64,000 bases of DNA from Devosia sp. (GCA_016713105.1 JADJPS010000004.1:228313-292312); one strand, 5' to 3'; positions 25,235 through 34,614 are shown, counted from the first letter of the stretch. Numbers and translations: made by a program. The notes: generated by a model not told the origin, from the sequence alone.

Positions 25235-26206
25235 TTACGGCACCAGTACCGTCGACCCCGTGGTCTGCCGCGCCTCGAGCGCGCGGTGCGCCTCCACGGC
25301 CTCGGACAGCGGCAGGACCCGGTCGATTGCCACCCTGACCTTGCCGCTGCCGAGCATTTCGAACAACGCCGCGGCGGCGGTGCGGATGTCGTCGGCGGTG
25401 CGGAAATAGGCGGCGCCGGTCGGGCGGGTCAGGAACAGCGAGCCCTTCTCGGCGAGGATTGCCAGCCGCGGGATCGATACCGGGCCCGAGGCATTGCCGA
25501 AGCTGACCATCAGTCCGCGCGGTCTCAGGCAATCGAGCGAGCCCTCGAAGGTCGCCTTGCCGACGCCGTCATAGACGACGTCGACCCCCCTGCCCGCGGT
25601 GAATTCCCGGACACGCGCCACGAAGTCGTCGGTCCGGTAGTTGATGGCCAGGTCGGCGCCGCAGCCGGTGACGATGTCGCACTTGTCCTCCGAGCCGGCC
25701 GTGCCGATCACCGTCGCGCCGATCGCCTTGGCCCATTGCACGAGGATCTGGCCGGTGCCGCCGGCGGCGGCATGCACGAGGATCGTCTCGGCAGGCCTGA
25801 GCTGGTGCGTCCAGTGCAGCAGGTAGAACGCCGTCGCCCCCTTGAGCAGCGAGGCGGCCGCGGTCTCGTAGGAAATGCCGGCGGGCAGCGGCACCGCCTT
25901 GTCGGCCGGCAGCAGCCGCTCGTCGGCATAGGCACCCGCCGGCCCCTGGTAGGCGACACGATCGCCGGGACGGAAGTCGGTCACGCCGGCGCCGACCGCC
26001 ATCACCTCCCCGGCGCCTTCGTTGCCGGCGACGAAGGGCAGCGCCATCGGATAGAGCCCGCTGCGCTGGTAGGTGTCGACGAAATTGAGGCCGATCGCCC
26101 GGTTGCGCAGCTTGATCTGTCCCGGACCGGGCATGCCGACTTCGACCTCCTCGAGGCCGAGTTGCTCGGGTCCACCATACTCGCGGACGATGAAGGCGCG
26201 GCTCAT
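25235..26206 (-). CDS. qor: quinone oxidoreductase (NADPH-dependent, zeta-crystallin type)
   Basis: A 323-residue zinc-free medium-chain reductase. The N-terminal segment IGLNFVDTYQRSGLYP and the nucleotide-binding AAAGGTGQILVQWAK (about 139-153) are typical of Qor. It catalyses NADPH-dependent quinone reduction in the cytoplasm. Its start overlaps the stop of the TerC gene by 4 bp (26203-26206), so both share one transcript. Confidence 0.92.
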   Translation of the reverse strand: MSRAFIVREYGGPEQLGLEEVEVGMPGPGQIKLRNRAIGLNFVDTYQRSGLYPMALPFVAGNEGAGEVMAVGAGVTDFRPGDRVAYQGPAGAYADERLLPADKAVPLPAGISYETAAASLLKGATAFYLLHWTHQLRPAETILVHAAAGGTGQILVQWAKAIGATVIGTAGSEDKCDIVTGCGADLAINYRTDDFVARVREFTAGRGVDVVYDGVGKATFEGSLDCLRPRGLMVSFGNASGPVSIPRLAILAEKGSLFLTRPTGAAYFRTADDIRTAAAALFEMLGSGKVRVAIDRVLPLSEAVEAHRALEARQTTGSTVLVP

Positions 26207-27072
26207 TTCTTCCTCCTCGGCGCCGACTTGGGCCGGGCCTGGGCGCGCGCGGCCGCCGTCGAACGCGACCGGCCCGGTGCCGGAGGACCTGCCGGTCCTG
26301 CCGCAGGCGCCGTCCCGTGCGGGGTTTCAGCGATCCTGCTGCCCGCGACGGTCCGGCGCGCCAGCCTGCGCTGCTTGGCCACGATGTTGGCCGCCTCGAC
26401 CAGAACCGAGAAGGTCATCGCCGCGTAGATGTAGCCCTTCGGGATGTGGAAGCCGAGCCCGTCCGCCACCAGCGTAACGCCGATCAGCAACAGGAAGGCC
26501 AGCGCCAGCATCTTGGTCGTGGGGTGGTCGGAAACGAACCTGGCCACCGGCCCCGAGGCGGCGAACATCACGGCGACCGCGACGACGACGGCGGCGATCA
26601 TCACTTCGACATGGTCGGCCATGCCGACGGCAGTGACGATCGAGTCGACCGAGAACACCAGGTCGATGACGACGATCTGGCCGATGATGGCGGCGAAGGC
26701 GCGCGTCGCCTGCCGGCCGAGGTCCTCGGCGTGCGGCTCCTCGATCTCGGCATGCATCTCGTGCGTCGCCTTGTAGATGAGGAACACGCCGCCGCCCATC
26801 AGGATCAGGTCCTTCCACGAGGGCGCGAACCCGGCAATGTCGAAGACCGGCTGCGTCAGCCCGATGATCCAGGAGATCACCAGCAGCAGCAGGATGCGGA
26901 ACACCAGGGCCAGCGACAGGCCGAGCCGCCGCGCGCGGTCGGCCTGCTCCTTGGGCAGGCGCGACACCAGCACGGAGATGAACACGATGTTGTCGATGCC
27001 GAGGACGATCTCCATGGCCGTCAGGGTCAGGAACGCCGCCCAGACATTGGGGTCGACAAGGAGTTCGAGCAT
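26203..27072 (-). CDS. TerC-family integral membrane protein
   Basis: A 289-residue protein with about seven helices and the TerC hallmarks EIVLGIDNIVFISVL (about 20-34) and VIDLVFSVDSI (about 134-144), whose acidic residues are thought to bind metal. The family is linked to tellurite resistance and to Mn2+ efflux. The tail is a 40-residue Pro/Ala/Arg-rich cytoplasmic extension. Start at 27072 follows CGGAG; the in-frame ATG 32 codons upstream is less likely. Confidence 0.88.
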   Translation of the reverse strand: MLELLVDPNVWAAFLTLTAMEIVLGIDNIVFISVLVSRLPKEQADRARRLGLSLALVFRILLLLVISWIIGLTQPVFDIAGFAPSWKDLILMGGGVFLIYKATHEMHAEIEEPHAEDLGRQATRAFAAIIGQIVVIDLVFSVDSIVTAVGMADHVEVMIAAVVVAVAVMFAASGPVARFVSDHPTTKMLALAFLLLIGVTLVADGLGFHIPKGYIYAAMTFSVLVEAANIVAKQRRLARRTVAGSRIAETPHGTAPAAGPAGPPAPGRSRSTAAARAQARPKSAPRRKK

Positions 27073-27272
27073 CGGTTTCTCCGGCGGTTTGCTGGGGGAC
27101 ATATCTAGGGCCATGCACCCGCAGTGGGAAGATGCGTCGAAGCTCTTCCCACTGGTGCGGTTTTTCATCGCAACCGGGTTCGCGGAGAACGAAACAGCTG
27201 CTGCTCGGCTGGTTCGGGTCCGGTGACGCTGCTAGAATATTGTTCCCTTCGTCAAAGGACACCTTCGGGCAG

Positions 27273-27725
27273 ATGGACGCATTCTCACCCATTCCGGCGC
27301 TGGCGGGCGGCGCGCTGATCGGGCTGGCTTCGGCCGTGCTGTGGCTGGGCAATGGCCGTATCGCCGGCATCTCCGGCGTGTTCGGGCAATTGCTGCCGCC
27401 GGCTCGCACCGTGTTGTGGCGGCTGGTGTTCCTCGTCTCGCTGGTGCTCGGCACGCTGGGTGCCGCCTGGCTGCTGCCGGGCCTCGGCGTCGGCGGCGCG
27501 GCGCCGGCCGAGCTGGTTTCGGCGCCGGCCGGCTGGAACGTTGCGACACCGCTCTGGCTGGCGGTCGCGGGCCTCCTCACCGGCTTGGGCACCAAACTCG
27601 GCAACGGCTGCACTTCGGGCCACGGCGTGTGTGGCATCGCCCGGCTCTCGACCCGCAGCTTCGTTGCCGTCGGCATCTTTTTTTCGGTCGCCATCCTGAC
27701 CGTCGCAGTCACCGGAGTCGTCTGA
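27273..27725 (+). CDS. YeeE/YedE-family membrane protein, first half-protein
   Basis: A 150-residue protein with four or so helices and the family motif LGNGCTSGHGVCGIARLS (about 110-127), whose cysteines are involved in thiosulfate/sulfur transport in YeeE-type proteins. The start at 27273 has only a weak ribosome-binding site. The second half is encoded 1 bp downstream. Divergent from the TerC operon across 200 bp. Confidence 0.85.
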   Translation: MDAFSPIPALAGGALIGLASAVLWLGNGRIAGISGVFGQLLPPARTVLWRLVFLVSLVLGTLGAAWLLPGLGVGGAAPAELVSAPAGWNVATPLWLAVAGLLTGLGTKLGNGCTSGHGVCGIARLSTRSFVAVGIFFSVAILTVAVTGVV

Positions 27726-27726
27726 G

Positions 27727-28200
27727 ATGGCCGCCTCGCTTCGTCTGCCCTACCTCGTTACGGCCGCCGTCAGCGGCGCGCTGTTTGGCGCCGGCCTGTA
27801 CGTCTCGCAAATGGTCGACCCGCTCAAGGTCCTGCGCTTTCTCGATTTCACCGCCATCCCCGACGGCGGCTGGGATCCGAGCCTCGCCTTCGTGATCGTC
27901 GCGGCGATCGGGGTGATGTTCATTGCCGTCCGGATTGGCCGTGGCCGCAGCGCGCCGCTGTTCGACGCGCAGTTCCACGAGCCCGAGTTCAAGCGGATCG
28001 ACGCGCCGCTGGTCGTTGGGGCCGCACTGTTCGGGGTCGGCTGGGGGATGTCCGGCATCTGCCCGGGGCCGGCCATCTCGCTGATCGCGTTCTGGCCGAG
28101 CAACCTGCTGCTCTACCTGGTGGCGCTGTTCCTCGGCTCCTGGGCCGGTGCCCTGGTGATGCCGAGCGGGCGCGACCGCCGGCTGGCGGTGGCCGGCTGA
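27727..28200 (+). CDS. YeeE/YedE-related (DUF6691-type) membrane protein, second half-protein
   Basis: A 157-residue membrane protein with four helices and the matching motif GWGMSGICPGPAIS (about 108-121). With the preceding gene it makes the two-part version of a YeeE/YedE sulfur-compound transporter. The genes are separated by a single base and must be co-translated. The FAD monooxygenase gene starts 2 bp later. Confidence 0.85.
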   Translation: MAASLRLPYLVTAAVSGALFGAGLYVSQMVDPLKVLRFLDFTAIPDGGWDPSLAFVIVAAIGVMFIAVRIGRGRSAPLFDAQFHEPEFKRIDAPLVVGAALFGVGWGMSGICPGPAISLIAFWPSNLLLYLVALFLGSWAGALVMPSGRDRRLAVAG

Positions 28201-28202
28201 CC

Positions 28203-29357
28203 ATGGCACACGACGTCGCGGTAGTGGGAGGCGGCCTTGCGGGAATCGCGGCCGCCATTGCGTCGGCAAAGGCCGGGCTTAGAGTCCTGCATGTCGCGCC
28301 AAAGGCTCCGCCCGACCGCCGAACGTCGGCGCTGATGTTGCCGGTGGTCGACTACATGGTCGCATCCGGCCTCGTCGACGACCCGGCGGAGATCGGCCAT
28401 CCGCTGACCCAGATCCGCATCATCGATGCGACCGATCGCCTGATCCGCGCACCGGAGGCGCTGTTCGACAGCCAGGAGGCGGGTCATGCCGCCTTTGGCT
28501 GGAACTTCGCCAACACCGCCCTCCTCGCCCGCTTCGAGGCCGTGCGCGCGACACTGCCGAACCTGGATACGGTCGAGACGACGCTGGCCGATCTCGAGCG
28601 CACTGCCACCGGCTGGCGTCTCTCGCTCGGCAACGGCGAGACGGTCGACGTGCCGCTCGTCGTTGGTTCGGATGGCAAGAAGTCGCTGGTGCGCACCCTC
28701 GCCGGCTTCCGGGTGCGCGAGAACGGCTTTGTCGAGGCGGCGCTGGTCGCCGACCTCGAACTGGGGCGTCCGCTGGGTGGCGCCTCGGTGGAATTCCACT
28801 ACCCGCGCGGCCCGTTCACTCTGGTTCCCGCCGGCGATACCCGCGCCAATCTCGTCTGGATCGACGATCGCGAGGTGCTGCGCGCCGCCCAGGCCGGCGG
28901 CGCCGACGGCCTGCGCGCCGTCTTCCTCGAGAAATCGCAGCACCTGTTCGGCGATATCCGCCTCACCGGTCCCGCGCACGTGTTCCTGCTCAGTTCGCTC
29001 AGCGTCGACGAGGCGGGACACGACGGCGTCGTCCTTGCCGGCGAGGCCGCGCACGCTTTCCCCCCGCTCGGGGCGCAGGGCCTGAACCTGGGGCTGCGCG
29101 ATGTCGCCGATCTTTCGACCGCCCTTGCCGCCGTCGATCGCAATGCGGCCGACTGGGCCATCCGCGTCAGCGCGGACTACGGCCGTCGGCGGGCCGGCGA
29201 CCTGCTTCGCACCGGGACCATGGTCGACACCTTGTTCCGCTCCCTGCTGAGCGATTTCCTGCCCGCGCAGGCGATGCGGGCCGGCGGCATCTGGGCCCTG
29301 AAGCTCATCCCGGGGCTGCGCCGCCAGGCCTTCGGGCTCGGCATGGGCTTTCGCTGA
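28203..29357 (+). CDS. FAD-dependent monooxygenase of the UbiH/Coq6 family
   Basis: A 384-residue flavoprotein with an N-terminal Rossmann motif (GGGLAGIAAAIASAKAG, about 9-25), a DG motif (VGSDGKKS, about 157-164) and the GEAAHAFPPLGAQGLN motif (about 279-294). The family hydroxylates the ring in ubiquinone biosynthesis. It is the third gene of a tightly packed operon with the YeeE pair. Which ring position it acts on cannot be told. Confidence 0.88.
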   Translation: MAHDVAVVGGGLAGIAAAIASAKAGLRVLHVAPKAPPDRRTSALMLPVVDYMVASGLVDDPAEIGHPLTQIRIIDATDRLIRAPEALFDSQEAGHAAFGWNFANTALLARFEAVRATLPNLDTVETTLADLERTATGWRLSLGNGETVDVPLVVGSDGKKSLVRTLAGFRVRENGFVEAALVADLELGRPLGGASVEFHYPRGPFTLVPAGDTRANLVWIDDREVLRAAQAGGADGLRAVFLEKSQHLFGDIRLTGPAHVFLLSSLSVDEAGHDGVVLAGEAAHAFPPLGAQGLNLGLRDVADLSTALAAVDRNAADWAIRVSADYGRRRAGDLLRTGTMVDTLFRSLLSDFLPAQAMRAGGIWALKLIPGLRRQAFGLGMGFR

Positions 29358-29388
29358 TCCGACAGGTCGGCCGATCCCCCGAAACGAA

Positions 29389-29410
29389 CGGGGCGCCCTG
29401 CGGCGCCCCG
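29389..29410. terminator. terminator between convergent genes
   Basis: A perfect 9-bp stem CGGGGCGCC/GGCGCCCCG with loop CTGC lies 31 bp after the FAD monooxygenase stop and just past the end of the IalB locus. No clear U-tract on either strand, so efficiency is uncertain. Confidence 0.55.
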
Positions 29411-29432
29411 AATCCTCCCGTCTGCCGGCGGG

Positions 29433-30115
29433 CTATTGCGCCGGCTGCTCGGGCGTCGTGCCCTCGTCGAGCTTCTTGCGCAGTTCCTCGGCGCGATCCT
29501 GCAGCTGCTTTTCGAGCGCCGTCGGGCCGGTGGACTGCTGGTTGAGCTCGTCGAACGTCATCGCCGCGTCGCCATCGTACACGGCAGTGAAGCCGGCGAG
29601 GTTGATATCGATGACGAGGTCCTTGTTCGAGCGGTTCTTGGCGGTCAGCTAGGCTTGCCGCCCTTCTTGAGGCTGTTGACATAGGCCTCGTTGATCACCA
29701 GCTGGGTGGCGCAGGACTGCGGGTCGCACAGCATGAACGGCACGCGAATCGGCTTGGCGCCGTCGATCTGCCAGGTCAGTCCGAACGGCAGCAGCACCCC
29801 GAGCGGCACAGCGGCGACCGCCAGCAGGCGGCTTTCCTGGCCGGGATCGTCGCGCAGGAGGAACGAGCCGAGGAACTGCCCGTTCGCCACCACCACCTGG
29901 CGCATGATGCAGACCTTCTTGCCGTCATCGAGCGGGTCGCAGACCTTGAGCCAGTTCTTGGTGGGATCGGCCGGTGTCGCATTCGGGTCGGTCTGCCCGA
30001 CCGTGCCCTCGGCGGGGGCAGCCGGCGTGGTGTTGTCCTGCGCGAGCGCTCCGATAGGGGCCAGCGACAGCGCGGCGACCGCGAGGCCGGCAGCAACGAG
30101 CGTCTTGAGGGTCAT
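29433..30115 (-). pseudogene. invasion-associated locus B (IalB) family gene, frameshifted
   Basis: The first frame (30115-29645) encodes a signal peptide (residues 1-25) and an IalB domain with the typical WLKVCDPLDDGKKVC and CDPQSCATQLVIN segments, then stops abruptly after KKGGKPS. The second frame (from about 29648 to the TAG at 29433) continues with the family's usual C-terminus (LTAKNRSNKDLVIDINLAGF). Removing five bases, CTAGG at 29649-29653, would join them into about 225 residues. IalB proteins are periplasmic or outer-membrane associated. Either a real mutation or a sequence error. Confidence 0.85.
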
Positions 30116-30226
30116 CGAATGTCCTTGTGGTTTCCTACCAATGGTGACTCTCCGGCCACCTCAATTCCCGCGCTCTTCAAGGCACGAAATCGGGCAATAA
30201 CATGACCGAGCCGGGTTCCGGAAGCT

Positions 30227-33200
30227 TTATCCGGCGAGTGTTGGTGGCGCACCTGCTTCCCCCGCGATCCGTGCCATTCGCGACAGGATCGCCGCCGTGC
30301 CCCTGAGCCGCGCCTCGGCGGTCGGCCAGTCACGGCTGAACACGAGTTTCTGATCGGGCTTGATGCGCACCTGCATCTGCGGATCGGAGACCATGCGGAC
30401 CAGACCCCCGGGGTTGGGGAACTCGCGGTTGCGCAGCGTCACCACCGCGCCCTTCGGCCCGGCCTCGACCTTCTCGACATTGGCCGTGCGGCACAGGGCC
30501 TTGACCAGGATGACCTTGAGCAGGGCCTCCACCTCCTCGGGCAGCGGGCCGAAACGGTCGATCAGTTCGGCGCCGGCAGCATCGATCTCGCGGGCATCGT
30601 TGAGGTCGCCCAGCCGCCGGTAGAGCTGCATGCGCACCGTCAGGTCGGGCACATAGTGCTCGGGGATCATCACCGGCATGCCGAGCGAAATGGTCGGGCT
30701 CCACTCGTTCTTGTCCTCGTAGTCGGTGGCGCCGTCGCGCAGCGCCGCAACCGCCTCCTCCAGCATCGCCTGGTAGAGTTCGAACCCGACCTCCCGGATA
30801 TGCCCCGACTGCTCGTCCCCGAGCAGGTTCCCGGCGCCGCGGATATCGAGGTCATGGCTCGCCAGCTGGAACCCGGCGCCCAGTGATTCGAGCGACTGCA
30901 GCACCGTCAGCCGCCGCTCGGCGGTGTCATTGAGCTTGCGGTCGGCCGGGATCGTGAACAGCGCATAGGCGCGCTGCTTGGCCCGCCCGATGCGGCCACG
31001 GATCTGGTAGAGCTGCGCCAGCCCGAAATTGTCGGCCCGGTGCACCACCAGCGTATTGGCATTGGGAATGTCGAGACCGCTCTCGACGATGGTGGTCGAG
31101 ACCAGCACGTCGAACTTGCCGTCGTAGAAGTTGTTCATGATGTCGTCAAGTTCGGCGGGCGGCATCTGGCCGTTGGCGACGACATAGCTCACCTCCGGCA
31201 CCTGCTGGCGCAGGAACTCGGCGATGTCGGGCTGGTCCTTGATCTTGGGCACCACGTAGAAGGCCTGCCCGCCGCGGTACTTCTCGCGCAGCAGCGCCTC
31301 GCGCACGCTCAGCGGGTCGAACGGCGAGATGAAGGTGCGGATCGCCAGCCGGTCGACCGGCGGCGTCGCGAGCAGGCTGAGGTCGCGCACCCCGGTCAGC
31401 GCCAGCTGCAGCGTGCGCGGGATCGGGGTCGCCGTCAGCGTCAGCACGTGGACATTGCCCTTGAGCTCCTTGAGACGCTCCTTGTGCGCGACGCCGAAAT
31501 GCTGCTCCTCGTCGATGATCAGCAGGCCGAGGTCCTTGAACTCGATGGACTTGGCCAGCAGCGCATGCGTCCCCACGACGATGTCGACCGTGCCATTCTT
31601 CAGCTCCTCCCGCGTGTTCTTGAGCTGCTGCGCCGAGACCAGCCGCGAGGCCTGTGCTACGCGCAGCGGCAGGCCCGAGAAGCGCTCCCGGAAGGTCCTG
31701 TAGTGCTGCCGCGACAGCAGCGTCGTCGGCACCACCACGGCGACCTGCCGTCCCGACATGGCGACGGCGAATGCGGCTCGCAGCGCCACCTCGGTCTTGC
31801 CGAAGCCCACGTCGCCGCAGACCAGGCGGTCCATCACGCGGCCCGAGGCCAGGTCGGTGAACACCGCGTCGATCGCCGCCAGCTGGTCCTCGGTCTCCTC
31901 ATAGGGGAAGCGCGCCGCGAACTCCTCGTAGAGCCCGGGCTGCACGTCCATCGGCGGCACCGCCGTCACCTGCCGGAGCGCCGCGATCTTGATCAGTTGC
32001 TCCGCCATGTCGCGGATGCGCTTCTTGAGCCGGCTCTTCTTGGCCTGCCAGGCGACGCCGCCCAGCTTGTCGAGCTCCACCACCGCGTCCGAGCCGTAGC
32101 GCGACAGCAGCTCGATGTTTTCGACCGGCAGGTAGAGCTTGGTGTTGCTGGCATATTCGATCTCGACGCAATCGTGCGGGGCACCCCAGACCTCGATCGT
32201 CTTCAGCCCGACGAAGCGGCCGATACCGTGGTCGACATGGACGACCAGGTCGCCTGCCGCCAGCCCCGCCGCTTCGGTCAGTGCGTCGGCGGCGCGCCGC
32301 CGCTTCTGCGGCCGCAGCAATCGCTCTCCCAGGATGTCCTGCTCGGACAGCACCAGCATCTCGGCAGTCTCGAAGCCCGTCTCGAGGCCGAGCACGACCA
32401 GCGCCGTCGTTTCCGGCGACGTCGTCTCCGCGTCGCGCCAGTTCTCGGCCATGCGGGGATGCGCCAGACCGTGGTCGGCCAGCACCTGCGCCATGCGGTC
32501 GCGCGAGCCCTCGGACCAGCAGGCGATGATGGTCTTGCGCGCCTTCTTGCGCTCGACCCGGAGCGCGTTGACCACGGCCTCGAACAGGTTGACGTCCTGC
32601 GCCTGCCGCTCTGCCGCAAAGCTCGGCGCCACCCGACCGCCGGCGTCGTCCGCCTTTTTCGTGCCGGGAGCCGAGAATGGCGACAGCTGGATCACCCGCC
32701 CCGCCGGCGCCAGCCCGTAGGGGTTCGATCCCATCTCGTAGAGCTGCCCGGGCGGCACCGGCTTGTAGGGCGCGGCCGTCGCGGCGGACTGCCTTTCGTG
32801 TCGCGCCTGCTCGCGCGCCTGATAGTAGTCCGCGACCTGCGCCAGCCGATCGGCGTAGGCCTGCTCGGTCTGGTCGTCGAAGACATAGGCCGCGTCCTCG
32901 GCATAGGCGGCGAGGTGATCGAGTTCGTCGAAGAAGAACGACAGCCAGTGCTCGACGCCGGGGTAGCGCTGGCCCGCGCTCACCGCCGCGTAGAGCGGAT
33001 CGTCCACGGTGTTGCCGCCGAACATCGCCGTGTAGCGGGCCCGGAAGCGACGGATCGTCTCCTCGTTGAGGAGAATCTCGCTCATCGGCGCCAGCGCGAT
33101 CTGCTTGCGGTTGCCGGTGGTCCGCTGCGTGTCCGGATCGAACGTGCGGATGGTCTCGAGCTGCCGACCGAAGAAGTCGAAGCGCAGCGGCGCCTCGGTT

Positions 33201-33727
33201 CCGGCCGGGAACAGGTCGATGAGTCCACCGCGCACCGCGTATTCACCCGTCTCGCGCACCGTCGGCACCCGCAGGTAGCCGTTGTTGGTGGCCCAGGCGA
33301 CCAGCCGGTCGCTGTCCACCACCTGCCCTGCGGCCGCGGCAAAGCTCATGCCGGCGACCACCTCGCGCGGCGGCAGCTTCTGCACCAGCGCGTTGACGGT
33401 GGTGAGCACGATGGCGCCGTCGGCCGCGCCGCTCCCCAGCGTCGACAGCGTCGTCATCCGTGCCGCGATGGTGACGCCATTGGGCGAGACGCGATCATAG
33501 GGCAGGCAGTCCCAGGCCGGCAGCGGCAGGATCTGGTGGCTGGGCAGCAGCTGCTCGAGAATCTCCGCCATGCGCTGCATCCGGCGCCCGTCACGGGCGA
33601 CGAAGACCACGCTGACCGGCGCCTTGGGCGCTGCCTGCAGCCGCTCCTCGACGAGCCGCGCGAGCACCACCGGCTGCATGCCGTCGGGCACATTGGCGAG
33701 GGTGCGATCGGCGCGATGCTCAGCCAT
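30227..33727 (-). CDS. mfd: transcription-repair coupling factor Mfd
   Basis: A 1166-residue, full-length Mfd. The N-terminal UvrB-like region is followed by an RNA-polymerase-interacting domain (about 490-560, VVHVDHGIGRFVGL), then a RecG-like motor with Walker A GDVGFGKTE, DEEQ box (LIIDEEQHFG) and motif VI (QIRGRIGR). It displaces stalled RNA polymerase and recruits UvrA. The sdhE gene overlaps its start by 8 bp. Confidence 0.97.
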   Translation of the reverse strand: MAEHRADRTLANVPDGMQPVVLARLVEERLQAAPKAPVSVVFVARDGRRMQRMAEILEQLLPSHQILPLPAWDCLPYDRVSPNGVTIAARMTTLSTLGSGAADGAIVLTTVNALVQKLPPREVVAGMSFAAAAGQVVDSDRLVAWATNNGYLRVPTVRETGEYAVRGGLIDLFPAGTEAPLRFDFFGRQLETIRTFDPDTQRTTGNRKQIALAPMSEILLNEETIRRFRARYTAMFGGNTVDDPLYAAVSAGQRYPGVEHWLSFFFDELDHLAAYAEDAAYVFDDQTEQAYADRLAQVADYYQAREQARHERQSAATAAPYKPVPPGQLYEMGSNPYGLAPAGRVIQLSPFSAPGTKKADDAGGRVAPSFAAERQAQDVNLFEAVVNALRVERKKARKTIIACWSEGSRDRMAQVLADHGLAHPRMAENWRDAETTSPETTALVVLGLETGFETAEMLVLSEQDILGERLLRPQKRRRAADALTEAAGLAAGDLVVHVDHGIGRFVGLKTIEVWGAPHDCVEIEYASNTKLYLPVENIELLSRYGSDAVVELDKLGGVAWQAKKSRLKKRIRDMAEQLIKIAALRQVTAVPPMDVQPGLYEEFAARFPYEETEDQLAAIDAVFTDLASGRVMDRLVCGDVGFGKTEVALRAAFAVAMSGRQVAVVVPTTLLSRQHYRTFRERFSGLPLRVAQASRLVSAQQLKNTREELKNGTVDIVVGTHALLAKSIEFKDLGLLIIDEEQHFGVAHKERLKELKGNVHVLTLTATPIPRTLQLALTGVRDLSLLATPPVDRLAIRTFISPFDPLSVREALLREKYRGGQAFYVVPKIKDQPDIAEFLRQQVPEVSYVVANGQMPPAELDDIMNNFYDGKFDVLVSTTIVESGLDIPNANTLVVHRADNFGLAQLYQIRGRIGRAKQRAYALFTIPADRKLNDTAERRLTVLQSLESLGAGFQLASHDLDIRGAGNLLGDEQSGHIREVGFELYQAMLEEAVAALRDGATDYEDKNEWSPTISLGMPVMIPEHYVPDLTVRMQLYRRLGDLNDAREIDAAGAELIDRFGPLPEEVEALLKVILVKALCRTANVEKVEAGPKGAVVTLRNREFPNPGGLVRMVSDPQMQVRIKPDQKLVFSRDWPTAEARLRGTAAILSRMARIAGEAGAPPTLAG

Positions 33728-34007
33728 GAGTCTGAATCCGGAACGCCAGCAGTTCGGAGAGCAGCGCCCGGTCGGCGTCGGCGGGCGCCGGTTCCTGCCC
33801 GGTCAGCCACTTGAGCAGGTCGGTGTCCGCTTCCTCGAGCAGCGCCTCGAACCGGTCGAGCTCCGCTTCCGCCATCCCTTCGAGCCGCGCATCGGCGAAC
33901 GGCCCGAGCAGCAGGTCCATTTCCTTTGTACCGCGATGCCAGGCGCGAAAGCGCAACCGGCGCAGCCGCATAGGCAAGTGTTCACCGGCGTCTTCTGAGG
34001 GGGCCAT
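33720..34007 (-). CDS. sdhE: succinate dehydrogenase assembly factor SdhE
   Basis: A 95-residue protein with the SdhE pattern RLRRLRFRAWHRGTKEMDLLLG, including the RGxxE motif (about 26-30) needed for FAD attachment to SdhA. I start it at the ATG at 34007; no good ribosome-binding site precedes it, and the ATG at 33971 is an alternative. It ends 8 bp inside mfd, an arrangement common in Hyphomicrobiales. Confidence 0.88.
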   Translation of the reverse strand: MAPSEDAGEHLPMRLRRLRFRAWHRGTKEMDLLLGPFADARLEGMAEAELDRFEALLEEADTDLLKWLTGQEPAPADADRALLSELLAFRIQTHG

Positions 34008-34091
34008 GATCGGGAGGTCTCTGCGATGTTGGAGTGGCTGTCTACCCCCTATCTGCCTGCTTGTCAGCCCCGGTGACTTCCACGACAGTCC

Positions 34092-34120
34092 TTGCCAAGG
34101 CACATTTTCGTATATACATT
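34092..34120 (+). promoter_or_regulatory. promoter of the brnTA locus
   Basis: TTGCCA (34092-34097), a 17-bp spacer and TACATT (34115-34120) lie directly before the brnT ATG at 34126. The palindrome GTATATAC (34110-34117) overlaps the -10 region. BrnTA loci are autorepressed by the complex, so this palindrome is a plausible operator. Confidence 0.45.
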
Positions 34121-34125
34121 AAAAC

Positions 34126-34397
34126 ATGCTGATCACCTTCGATCCGACAAAGCGACAGAAGACGATTGACGAGCGCCAATTGGACTTCATCGATGCGCCT
34201 GAGGTGTTCTCGGGACGCACCTATGATTGGGAGGATGAACGCTACGACTACGGTGGAGTTCGCATCAAACTGTCGGCTGGCTACGCTGCAGAATGGTCGT
34301 CTTGGTGTGGACACAGCGTGGCGATGCTCGGCACATTATCTCACTGAGGAAGGCAAACGGGCGTGAACAAGACTACTACCGAGAGCGCCTGGGTTGA
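34126..34397 (+). pseudogene. brnT: brnT toxin gene, frameshifted
   Basis: The first frame gives the BrnT N-terminus (MLITFDPTKRQKTIDERQLD, then DAPEVFSGRTYDWEDERYDYGGVRIK). Another frame supplies the C-terminus (MVVLVWTQRGDARHIISLRK, ending YYRERLG, stop 34395-34397). The two join if one A is restored to the AAA run at 34267-34269, so a one-base deletion has inactivated this RelE-fold ribonuclease toxin. As it stands, translation stops at 34347 after 73 residues. The antitoxin gene overlaps the end of the C-terminal frame. Confidence 0.82.
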
Positions 34398-34614
34398 CCC
34401 AGATGACGCCCCCGAACTGACTCGCGAGTGGTTCGAACGGGCGGATCAGTATGAGAACGGGCGGCTCGTTAAGCGCGGCCGCCCCCCCGCCGAGAACCCC
34501 AAGAAGGCGATTTCGCTCAGGGTGGACGCCGATGTCCTCGATCGCTTCAAGTCCGACGGGCCCGGATGGCAGGGGCGCATGAACGAAGCACTCCGCAAGG
34601 CCGCCGGTCTCTAG
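34363..34614 (+). CDS. brnA: BrnA antitoxin (GTG start)
   Basis: An 83-residue protein with the BrnA signature: an acidic N-terminus, GRPPAENPKKAISLRVDADVLDRFKSDGPGWQGRMNEALRK, and a ribbon-helix-helix DNA-binding segment near 47-75. It starts with GTG at 34363 inside the brnT C-terminal frame, the usual overlap of this operon. It neutralises BrnT and represses the operon. Here it appears intact while its toxin is broken. Confidence 0.85.
   Translation: MNKTTTESAWVDPDDAPELTREWFERADQYENGRLVKRGRPPAENPKKAISLRVDADVLDRFKSDGPGWQGRMNEALRKAAGL

Noticed and set aside
31040..33814. 924-codon plus-strand frame inside mfd
   Set aside because: Mirror of the mfd reading frame with biased His/Arg/Gln composition and no family features.
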